A program made the translations under genes and the position numbers. Positions 34,847 to 42,315 of a stretch of DNA of 55,185 nt are shown here, piece by piece. Origin of the DNA: Candidatus Cloacimonadota bacterium (lineage in GTDB: Bacteria; Cloacimonadota; Cloacimonadia; Cloacimonadales; Cloacimonadaceae); NCBI GenBank assembly GCA_028681035.1, contig JAQUJJ010000005.1, positions 1 to 55,185 of the forward strand, read 5' to 3'. Under the pieces are notes generated by a model. It was not told the DNA's origin and did not search any database. It worked only from the letters and a program-made list of their open reading frames with translations. Each line of letters starts with the position of its first letter. Positions within the stretch are counted from its first letter, which is position 1.

Positions 34847-36109
34847 TTAAATTGGTAACGGCGACATGAACTCCAGACACGTTTTCATTATAGCTGCAGA
34901 AATGCCTGCCAACCAGCCTGTTGAAACTGCCATCTGGATGTTGAATCCTCCCGTGGGAAGAGCGTAATCCATAATTTCACCGGCAAAATAAAGCCCAGTA
35001 CACAAACGAGATTGCATTGTCTTGGCATTTATCTCCGTTAAAGATATTCCTCCTGCGCTAGCCATGGCTGTGTTAAGCCCGTTTACCATAGCTATTTTAT
35101 AGCGGCAATCCCCCAGCATATTAGCCAGTTCACGCAGGTTTTTCTTCCCAAGATTATACATAGGGGTCTGGCTATCAAAATGGTGTTCATCGAGGATAAC
35201 CCGTAGCAGATTCTTGGGTACAGGAGCAGTCCACAGGGCATTGAGAATAGACATGTTAGAGTACATTTTGTGCATTTCGAGAATCAAATCTTCACCTTTG
35301 GGTACCCAGCACACTGAAATTTCCATGCCTTGGCTGAATCTATGGCAGTTATCTAGGATCAATGGTCCAGAAAACCCCGTATGAGTAATAAGCAAATCTC
35401 CCACTGCTCTAGTTCTCTTGCCACCACCGATAAATGTGGCTTGTGCATTGGGAATGCTGATGCCTGCGCAGGTTTTGTATTTATCAAAGTGCTCGATACT
35501 AACGCTGTTTAAATGCGATCTGAATTGAACAGGCTTATGCCCCAAAGCCTTAGCGAATATAAGTGCCTTACCATCGGAACCAGTTTGGGGATAACTTGCC
35601 CCTCCGCTTGCAATAACAAGCCTTTCACAAGCAAGCTGCTGCCCATTTTCTAGATCCAGCATAAAGCCTTTGTCATTGTTTTTGTGTACATCCCGCACCT
35701 TGCTATCTGTAAGGATTAAAACTCCTGCTTTTATCGCTTGCGCCACCAGTGCATCGCGCACATCCGAGGCTTTCATGGATTGGGGGAATACTTTGTTATC
35801 CGCACGAATAGTGCTTTCACATCCTGCTTCTGCCAATAAGCTTGAAAAAGCATCGTTAGTAAAACTGTAATAAGCAGGCTTCAGGTAATTTGCATATTCT
35901 CCACAACGCAATAAGAATTCTTTCACAGGGAGGTGGTGAGTAAAGTTACATTGTCCACTGCCACTCAGCAGTAGCTTGTTCCCACAGGCGGAACTACCCT
36001 CCACAAGGGTTACTTTTCCTGGTCGATTGCCCAAAGCTCTACTGGCTGATATAGCGGCAGCTAAACCGGCAGGTCCTCCTCCGATAACAATTATATCAGT
36101 GTGGTTCAT
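34847..36109 (-). CDS. NAD(P)/FAD-dependent oxidoreductase of the HI0933 (YhiN/BaiN) family
   Basis: A 420-aa flavoprotein. DIIVIGGGPAGLAAAISA is the dinucleotide-binding motif. LVEGSSACGNKLLLSGSGQCNFTH is characteristic of HI0933 proteins, as are VIASGGASYPQTGSDG and the C-terminal GLYFAGEIMDYALPTGGFNIQMAV. Family members are flavoproteins of uncertain physiological substrate; some reduce bile-acid or aromatic alkenes. AGGAGA precedes the ATG at 36109. It is transcribed opposite to its neighbours and has its own promoter. Confidence 0.88.
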   Translation of the reverse strand: MNHTDIIVIGGGPAGLAAAISASRALGNRPGKVTLVEGSSACGNKLLLSGSGQCNFTHHLPVKEFLLRCGEYANYLKPAYYSFTNDAFSSLLAEAGCESTIRADNKVFPQSMKASDVRDALVAQAIKAGVLILTDSKVRDVHKNNDKGFMLDLENGQQLACERLVIASGGASYPQTGSDGKALIFAKALGHKPVQFRSHLNSVSIEHFDKYKTCAGISIPNAQATFIGGGKRTRAVGDLLITHTGFSGPLILDNCHRFSQGMEISVCWVPKGEDLILEMHKMYSNMSILNALWTAPVPKNLLRVILDEHHFDSQTPMYNLGKKNLRELANMLGDCRYKIAMVNGLNTAMASAGGISLTEINAKTMQSRLCTGLYFAGEIMDYALPTGGFNIQMAVSTGWLAGISAAIMKTCLEFMSPLPI

Positions 36110-36142
36110 TTGGCTATCTCCTAAAGTGCTTCTTATCTAACA

Positions 36143-36171
36143 AAGCTATTTTATTGCCACTGATATGTCAA
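36143..36171 (-). promoter_or_regulatory. Putative promoter of the flavoprotein gene
   Basis: On the minus strand TTGACA (36166-36171), 17 bases, TAGCTT (36143-36148), about 35 bases before the start codon. Confidence 0.5.
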
Positions 36172-36220
36172 GCGAAACATACTGTAACCACAAACGCTCT
36201 GCTGTGCGCACTCGATGCGA

Positions 36221-36537
36221 TTTGACTTACAATTACGCTGCTACTAATCTCGTGATAAGTTAATCTAACTACCACACAGCGTAATTGTTAGTTAAATATA
36301 TTACATACACTGCAGCAGGTTTTGTTTTAACTCATAAATCGGCGAATTGATAAATGGCAGCGTTTGTTGGGAAGATATAGTCGCCGATTGTATAAGTCAA
36401 AACTACCACACAGCGTAAATGTGAGTTAAATATATTACATACACCGCAGCAGGTTTTGTTTTAACTCATAAATCGGCGAATTGATAAATGGCAGCGTTTG
36501 TTGGGAAGATATAGTCGCCGATTGTATAAGTCAAAAC
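36221..36537 (+). repeat. Composite palindromic repeat A-B with 134-bp tandem duplication, copy 3
   Basis: Palindrome A (36221-36296), linker and palindrome B (about 36325-36401) are followed by a second unit that repeats the right half of A, the linker and B (to about 36537). The two units, 134 bases apart, differ at only about four positions, so the duplication is recent. The B centre here is nearly identical to that of the copy at 40564-40641 on the other strand, and unlike copies 1 and 2. Confidence 0.85.
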
Positions 36538-36624
36538 CTACGTTAACAACTTTAGATTAGTTTGTTCTTGACTGTTTGTGCCACTGTTCATAATAAGCTC
36601 AAACTTAAGTTTCAGAGGTGGATG

Positions 36625-37647
36625 ATGAAAGTTTCACAGGTTTTGGAGCATATAGAGCACTTTGCTCCCTTGGGTTTGGCTTTGAGCTGGGATAATGTTG
36701 GCTTGTTACTGGGAGATAAGAACTGGGAAGTATCCAAGGCTTTAATATGCCTAGATGTTACACCCAATGCCGTAGATGTAGCAATAAACAGTAAGTGCGA
36801 TATCATTATTAGCCATCACCCCCTAATCTTCCGTCCGCTGAAAAGCATAGTAAATCCACTATACATAAAGCTTATTCAGCAGCAGATAGCCGTAATCTGT
36901 CTGCATACCAATCTGGATGTGGCAAAGGTTAGTGTAAACCACATTCTGGCTAAAAGGCTAGGCTTGGAAGTATTATACTCTTTAAGCGAAGAAAGCGGCG
37001 CAACTAGCCACCATATCCAAACATACTGTCCACCAGATGCAGCAGAACGAATATGCGAGGCTGCTTTGAAAGCTGTAGCCGGAGGATGCCAATCCTCCGT
37101 TTGTACTGTTCACAATGCTGAAGGCATAACAGAAACATCTTTGGAGTTTAGCTGCGATTCCTTTTCACTCTCCGGAGTATTACATGCCATTCGTTTTGCA
37201 CACCCCTATGAAACTCCTCTAATCATCCACCATCCTCTGGAAAGCCGTAATCCTGCTTTTGGCTTAGGATTGGTGTGCAGGTATCCAGAGAGCCACAGCC
37301 TTGCTGAGATTGCCTTAGTGGTAAAACAGCAGCTTGCCTGTCCTCAGATTAAACTGTGGCTGGCGGGTAAAAAACCAGAGGATAAAATAGATCGCATAGC
37401 TATATGTGGCGGCTCGGGAGCGTCTCTGTTATCTGCCGCTAATGCTAAGGCACAGCTATTTATAAGCGGTGATATATCCTATCATAACTTTCTGGATAGC
37501 CACATCCCGATTATTGATGCCGGGCATTTCTACACGGAATATCCTGTGCTGGATTTCCTGTCGGAACAGCTAAACGCACTTGCCCTGCCAAACAAAATAA
37601 TGCCTATGCAAGAACATGAATATGCCATTAATATGGAGCTATTATGA
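36625..37647 (+). CDS. Nif3-like dinuclear metal center protein
   Basis: A 340-aa protein of the Nif3/DUF34 family, long form with an inserted central domain. Metal-ligand motifs: SHHPLIFRPLKS, CLHTNLDVA, GDISYHNFLDS and GHFYTEYPVLDFL. ATG at 36622 and 36625 are both possible; I prefer 36625 for its spacing from AGAGG. An in-frame ATG at 36562 lacks a ribosome site. The biochemical role is unsettled in the family (GTP cyclohydrolase-like or metal-chaperone roles proposed). It overlaps the C10 peptidase gene by four bases (ATGA). Confidence 0.85.
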   Translation: MKVSQVLEHIEHFAPLGLALSWDNVGLLLGDKNWEVSKALICLDVTPNAVDVAINSKCDIIISHHPLIFRPLKSIVNPLYIKLIQQQIAVICLHTNLDVAKVSVNHILAKRLGLEVLYSLSEESGATSHHIQTYCPPDAAERICEAALKAVAGGCQSSVCTVHNAEGITETSLEFSCDSFSLSGVLHAIRFAHPYETPLIIHHPLESRNPAFGLGLVCRYPESHSLAEIALVVKQQLACPQIKLWLAGKKPEDKIDRIAICGGSGASLLSAANAKAQLFISGDISYHNFLDSHIPIIDAGHFYTEYPVLDFLSEQLNALALPNKIMPMQEHEYAINMELL

Positions 37648-39560
37648 AGAAACTCGTAGTTGCTTTTCTTTTCCTGTTGCCACTCTTAGGGCTGTTTGCA
37701 GGAAGCATCTCAGCAGAAAGAGCACTCAACATCGGTAGAGAGTTCTTTTCTTCCCTCACCGGTAACGATAGTGTTGCTTGCGATATTGAAGCTTATCGCA
37801 GCTCAGAAAACCAAGCAGCGGATTTCTACATAATCCGTTTTAATCCACTTGGATATTTAATCTTAGCAGCAGAAGATAAATCCACGCCGATATTGGCTTA
37901 TTCTTTGGAATCCAGCTTCCCAGAAGGGGATATGCCTCCTCAAGTAGAGTGGTATCTTAGCGAATATTCTAGTGGAATTGAGCAGATTAGGAAGCATCCC
38001 GATTGGCAGCTTGATCCACTTTGGCATGTTTTAGAAACGGGAAATTTCTCTGCTTACAGCCAAAATCGTAGTGTAGCACCTTTGCTAAGCACAGCTTGGG
38101 ATCAGGATTGGCCTTACAACTCTATGTGTCCGGCTGATGCCAGTGGTCCCGGAGGAAGGGTATATGCAGGGTGTGTGGCAGTATCTATGGCGCAGATTAT
38201 GAAGAAATGGGGATATCCTACTACAGGTAACGGAACACACTCATACAACCAAGCTGTGTATGGAGTTCAAACAGCTAATTTTGGAGCAACAACTTACAAT
38301 TGGGCGAATATGCCAAATAGCATTTATACTGTAAATCCTAGTATTTCTACGCTTATGTATCATTGTGGAGTAGCCGTGGATACACAATATGGCGCAGCAG
38401 CCAGTGGTGCTTTATCCGAGAACGTGCGCGATGCCATGGTAAACAACTTTAGGTTTAATGCAGCCGCAGTGTATAGAATGGCTTCTGCTTATACAAGTAC
38501 CGCTTGGGCTACAATGCTTAGGGCAGATCTGGATTTGGGGCGTCCGGTTTATTATGGCGGTAGCAATGGAAGTGTCGGACATTCCTTTGTTATAGACGGC
38601 TATACAGGTACTAATTACTTTCATATAAACTGGGGCTGGAGCGGGAGCTACAATGGCAATTTCTACCTGACGAACCTAAATCCCAGCTCATACAATTTCA
38701 ACCTGACCCAAGCAGGCATATTCAACCTTTATCCTCTTAACACTGCTCCACCCAATCCGCCGACCAATTTGATAGCTACGGAAGTAGCAAACACGGTTTA
38801 CATAACTTGGAGCACAGTAGGAGCTTACTCTAAGATATGGCGTTTAACGCAGGGACAGGAAACCAATGAAGCAGCTTGGGTAAGCCTTATTCCCGGTACG
38901 CAATACACTACTTCTTTTATGGACACGCCTTGGTCTTCTTTCCCATATGGAACCTATATGTGGGCAGTTAAAGCAGTTAGTGCCGCTGGAGTCTCGTCAA
39001 TTCCGGCATTCTCCAATCCTATCACTAAAGCAGCACCTATGCCCCTGGTTAGCGGCTGGAATCTGATATCGCTAAATCTCTCTCCCGGAGACCATGCCAT
39101 AGCTCCGCTAACCTCTTCGATATCCGCTAACTTGCTGCAAATTAAGTGTCCTGAGGGGATATACATACCCAATAACCCGTTTTCAACGCTTAGCTCCTTT
39201 ACAAATGGAAACGGGTACAACATGCAAATGGCGTCTGCTGTGGGCTGGGCAGTAAGCGGTTCACCTATTGCTGCATCTACACCAATAACATTGCAGGACG
39301 GCTGGAATTTGGTGGCATATCTGCCTCAAACTCCCCTCTCTGTGGCAAACGCCGTGCAAAGCATAAGCAATTGGTTAGTGCAGGTAAAGGGGACTGATGG
39401 CGTTTACGCACCTAATAATCCTTATTCCACATTAACTGCTATGTCGCCCAACAAAGGCTATTGGATTAAGATAATGGGTAATCACAATCTTATCTATCCT
39501 AGCGGTACTAAGGATACGGATTATGCTCACGAAACCACGCCGATTCTATTGGATAAGTAA
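37644..39560 (+). CDS. C10 (streptopain-type) cysteine peptidase with FN3 and GWN repeats, no sorting tail
   Basis: A 638-aa protein. Signal peptide to about residue 20, then an N-terminal prodomain (about 22-140) of the type that inhibits C10 zymogens. The peptidase domain (about 145-370) has catalytic C177 in VYAGCVAVSMAQ and H313 in GHSFVIDGY, followed by HINWGWSG. A fibronectin III-like domain (about 375-460) and two GWN-type repeats (about 467-545 and 546-625) follow. Unlike its paralogues it stops before a YPNPF sorting tail. The next gene starts 10 bases later with its own signal peptide and carries the tail. Confidence 0.87.
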   Translation: MKKLVVAFLFLLPLLGLFAGSISAERALNIGREFFSSLTGNDSVACDIEAYRSSENQAADFYIIRFNPLGYLILAAEDKSTPILAYSLESSFPEGDMPPQVEWYLSEYSSGIEQIRKHPDWQLDPLWHVLETGNFSAYSQNRSVAPLLSTAWDQDWPYNSMCPADASGPGGRVYAGCVAVSMAQIMKKWGYPTTGNGTHSYNQAVYGVQTANFGATTYNWANMPNSIYTVNPSISTLMYHCGVAVDTQYGAAASGALSENVRDAMVNNFRFNAAAVYRMASAYTSTAWATMLRADLDLGRPVYYGGSNGSVGHSFVIDGYTGTNYFHINWGWSGSYNGNFYLTNLNPSSYNFNLTQAGIFNLYPLNTAPPNPPTNLIATEVANTVYITWSTVGAYSKIWRLTQGQETNEAAWVSLIPGTQYTTSFMDTPWSSFPYGTYMWAVKAVSAAGVSSIPAFSNPITKAAPMPLVSGWNLISLNLSPGDHAIAPLTSSISANLLQIKCPEGIYIPNNPFSTLSSFTNGNGYNMQMASAVGWAVSGSPIAASTPITLQDGWNLVAYLPQTPLSVANAVQSISNWLVQVKGTDGVYAPNNPYSTLTAMSPNKGYWIKIMGNHNLIYPSGTKDTDYAHETTPILLDK

Positions 39561-39570
39561 AGGAGATATT

Positions 39571-40527
39571 ATGAATTACCGTTTATGTGTTTTCACAATC
39601 CTTATCCTCGCTAGCAGCCTGTTGTTTGCCACAGACCCTTGGAATAATCCTTCCACTCTTACGGGAAGCATGACTGTAATGGCGCAGGTTAGCATTAATG
39701 ATTCACCTGCTAGCAGTGGAGATGTTCTGGCTGCATTTGTTACGGTAGGTGGAACTCCTGAGCTTAGAGGAAAGGGGAACGTGCAGGTTCTTAGTGGATT
39801 ATCGGGATGCCTCCTGCAGGTTTTTACGGATAATAGCGGCGAAGTGATAAATTTCCGGGTGTGGGATGAGAGTGCGCAGCAAGTGCTGGATGCTAGCCAA
39901 ACCTTGGTTGCAGTAGTAGATGGAACCATTGGCAGCTATCCCTCCAATCTATATCAGATTAATGCTGATTTACAAGCGCAGATGGTGGCTATGCCGGAGT
40001 TTAGCATTCCTACGGGAACATATTCTACAGCACAATATGTTAGCTTAAGCTGCCAGACAACTGACGCACTGATTCGCTATACTACCAATGGAACTGAGCC
40101 TGCACTCACATCCAGCTTGTACAACGAGGCGATAACCATTGCCACTACCACTACCCTGAAAGCCAAAGCATTCCTTACAGGTTGGACACCCAGTGCAACG
40201 GCAAGCTCTGTTTACACCTTTGGGTCAGCAAATCCTGATAATCCTGATACTCCTGTTGTTACCGGCATATTTGATGTTTACCCCAATCCTTTCTCTTATG
40301 CTACAACCATTCAATTAGGAGTTAAAGAAGCCAACCAGCCGTATTGTTTAAAAATATACAACATCAAAGGAGAATTAGTTTACCGCACTGAAGGTGTTGC
40401 AATAGGCAGTTTCGAGCTAAACTGGAATGGGTATAGCAATGATGGGAAGAGGCTTCCTACAGGAATATATCTCATCTCTTTTAGTGCTGGAAATACAACT
40501 CAAGCCCGTAAAACGGTGCTGAAATAG
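39571..40527 (+). CDS. Secreted protein with DPWGTP-type module, chitobiase-C-terminal-like domain and sorting tail
   Basis: 318 aa from the ATG at 39571, preceded by GGAGAT; an upstream in-frame ATG at 39523 lies inside the peptidase gene. Signal peptide to about residue 19. The ~110-aa module begins DPWNNPSTLTGSM and ends NLYQINA. A CHB_HEX_C-like domain (about 133-215; IRYTTNGTEP, TLKAKAFLTGW) and a sorting tail (about 228-318; VYPNPF, IKGELVYRTEG) follow. No catalytic domain is visible. It is likely a surface-bound accessory or binding protein. Confidence 0.78.
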   Translation: MNYRLCVFTILILASSLLFATDPWNNPSTLTGSMTVMAQVSINDSPASSGDVLAAFVTVGGTPELRGKGNVQVLSGLSGCLLQVFTDNSGEVINFRVWDESAQQVLDASQTLVAVVDGTIGSYPSNLYQINADLQAQMVAMPEFSIPTGTYSTAQYVSLSCQTTDALIRYTTNGTEPALTSSLYNEAITIATTTTLKAKAFLTGWTPSATASSVYTFGSANPDNPDTPVVTGIFDVYPNPFSYATTIQLGVKEANQPYCLKIYNIKGELVYRTEGVAIGSFELNWNGYSNDGKRLPTGIYLISFSAGNTTQARKTVLK

Positions 40528-40563
40528 AAGGCGGCTGCCTAGCTAAACATCACTAAGTGATAG

Positions 40564-40693
40564 TTTTGACTCATATAATCGGCGACAATATCTTCCCAAC
40601 AAACGCTGCCATTTATCAATTCGCCGATTTATGAGTTAAAATAAGGGAAACCTGCTGCGGTATATTAATATCTTTAACTCACAATTACGCTGT
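40564..40693 (+). repeat. Composite palindromic repeat B-A, copy 4 (A truncated)
   Basis: B (40564-40641) is nearly identical in its centre to the copy at 36 kb in inverted orientation. A linker of about 30 bases and only the left arm of A (40673-40693, TTTAACTCACAATTACGCTG) follow. Element C begins immediately after. The same A left arm recurs at 41641, so the C region is bracketed by it. Confidence 0.8.
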
Positions 40694-40699
40694 ATGATT

Positions 40700-41520
40700 T
40701 GAAGTCCAAAGAGCCATCATTATCTTTATACTTACTAATAGCTTAGGCTCATGTTCATTTAGAGTGGGTGAGTGCATAAATGAAACATTTTATAGCTCGT
40801 TTAGAGCAACCAGCCTAATCCCATTAGGGATGCAGGCTGTTGACAAACCTCGATAGAGGTGGAATACCTTAGCCTGAGGTGTGAACCTCAGGTATGAATA
40901 GGAGTATCAAACAAACCCCATGGGGGTGACACAATAACTGGCAACAGATTGCTATATTGTTATATGTGTCGCCCAAAAAGGGCTTTATATCTCTCTTAAT
41001 GTTGCCCTGGGGTTTCGCTTCGCTACACCCCAGGCTAATATCTTTCGTCCCTGCGGGACTTTGTCAACAGCCTGAATCCCAGTAGGGATGGTTGATAATA
41101 GCGACGGGTTTTAACCCGGCGTTAATGAAAATATCATTCCAAAGAAAGCCCCATCGGGGTGAAAGGTGTCTTTATATAGCCAACAAATATCGCCAAATAT
41201 ACATAAGACCATCTGTCGTCCAGCGGGGACTAATAATGTGTTTTAGCTCCGTTATCGCCGGGTTAAAACCCCGTCGCTAATACCTATCGTCCCGTCGGGA
41301 CTAATGTCTTGTATTTTTGAAGCTCAATTTATCTTACCCACCATAAATGAATTTGAGGCATAACTTAAAGGCTTTTTGGACTTTACATGAAAGCAATGTG
41401 TTTTGGAGTTCAAAGTGCCATTACTATCTTTATACTTATCAATATCTTACAGGCTCTTTGGACTTCAACGACCCAGAGCAGATGACGCTGATGTCCATAT
41501 CGCCTGCAAAGATGATAACA
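40700..41520 (+). repeat. Multi-hairpin element C, copy 2, interrupted
   Basis: Same blocks in the same order as 34350-34840, interrupted at 40833-41074. The right part (41090-41360) matches the first copy closely. No gene is supported within. Confidence 0.8.
40833..41074. mobile_element. 242-bp MITE-like insertion with 15-bp terminal inverted repeats
   Basis: Ends CAGGCTGTTGACAAA (40833-40847) and TTTGTCAACAGCCTG (41060-41074) are exact inverted repeats. The block is absent from element C copy 1, so it interrupts copy 2. Flanking sequences CAGCCTAATCCCATTAGG (from 40811) and CAGCCTGAATCCCAGTAGG (from 41068) form a near-direct repeat. The interior is a chain of hairpins, such as CCTGAGGT-GTGA-ACCTCAGG and GTCCC-TGC-GGGAC. 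No transposase is encoded. Confidence 0.65.
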
Positions 41521-41641
41521 TCTCATAACTCGTATCGGCGATATGAACTCCAGACAAAAATCGCTTTCATGTAAAGTACTGTTCGCCTTGATACCGAGAG
41601 CAAGCATGAGGCGAACTGAACTCCAAAACGCTTATGTTTTG

Positions 41642-41716
41642 TTTAACTCACAATTACGCTGTGTTGCAGATATTCTGCTTTATCATAAAACTCGTAGCAG
41701 CGTAATTGTAAGTCAA
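41642..41716 (+). repeat. Palindrome A, copy 5
   Basis: Left arm TTTAACTCACAATTACGCTG and right arm CAGCGTAATTGTAAGTCAAA around a variable centre. Six bases later the long hairpin begins, in the same order as at 6228-6388. Confidence 0.85.
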
Positions 41717-41722
41717 AGTGTC

Positions 41723-41805
41723 CTTGCTTGCATTGTCCTATCATTGCCCACTCATTGCCCTCCACATGGACAATGAGTGGGCAATGATAGGACAATGCAA
41801 GCAAG
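41723..41805. repeat. Long hairpin, perfect 35-bp arms, inverted core
   Basis: Arms 41723-41757 and 41771-41805 pair at all 35 positions around CCCTCCACATGGA, which is the exact reverse complement of the core at 6337-6349. CATTGTCC, CATTGCCC and CATTGCCC recur every 11 bases in the arm. Confidence 0.9.
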
Positions 41806-41853
41806 TTTGCCCAAAAAATTTCACAGTCTTCTATCAGGAATATGGAAACCTCA

Positions 41854-41928
41854 CTTGCAACGCACTCACTTGCGTAGCTCTCACTTGCAACGCACTCACT
41901 TGCAACGCTCTCACTTGCAACGCTCTCA
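41854..41928 (+). repeat. Five-copy 15-bp tandem repeat
   Basis: Five units of CTTGCAACGCACTCA or a close variant run head to tail. Because the unit is 15 bases, all frames can stay open through it and give artefactual repeats in translation. No ribosome site or conserved flanks suggest a gene. Confidence 0.8.
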
Positions 41929-42022
41929 CCTTTTTTCACCGTTATCTACTAACCCTAAACAGAATAGTTGAAATATGTGAACAATCTCAGCAATCCCACA
42001 AGATTAATTAGCGAGATTTATC

Positions 42023-42051
42023 TTGACAATATAATGATTGCCACCTATAGA
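42023..42051 (+). promoter_or_regulatory. Putative promoter of the secreted-protein cluster
   Basis: TTGACA (42023-42028), 17 bases, TATAGA (42046-42051). It leaves a leader of about 250 bases before the gene at 42312, with a possible short ORF. Confidence 0.55.
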
Positions 42052-42144
42052 GTTAATTAGCTTTGAGTGTGTCAGTACAATGTAGGTTGATTTGATGTAG
42101 AAAATACTGACAGATGCTCTGGTATAGGGAATTAGGGAGACTAT

Positions 42145-42315
42145 ATGATCTCTTGTATGGCAACAGCGAAATGCGTTTTTACTACAATAAGGGTAACCTT
42201 ATTCAGGTTATCAATATGTCCAACTGCGTCAGTTATTTTCAATATTAAGCTCATAAAACGTGTAGCGTTTTATCCACAATCACAATATCAACAATCAACC
42301 CTGGAGGAATCATGA
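42145..42315 (+). CDS. Possible 56-aa leader ORF
   Basis: ATG at 42145 has AGGGAGA before it, and the frame ends in a TGA that overlaps the ATG of the next gene (ATGA). The product (56 aa) looks unlike a structured protein. It may be a translated leader that couples to the downstream gene, or a chance frame. Confidence 0.3.
   Translation: MISCMATAKCVFTTIRVTLFRLSICPTASVIFNIKLIKRVAFYPQSQYQQSTLEES

Noticed and set aside
36562..36624. N-terminal extension of the Nif3-like protein from ATG 36562
   Set aside because: There is no ribosome site there, while AGAGG lies just before the ATG pair at 36622/36625, where homology begins.
40840..41090. CRISPR array in the chain of short palindromes
   Set aside because: The hairpins are not copies of one repeat, spacing is irregular, and no cas gene is present.
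41643..42011. Frames on both strands with five-residue repeats (CNALT, VASES)
   Set aside because: A 15-bp tandem repeat keeps frames open by chance; no coding support.
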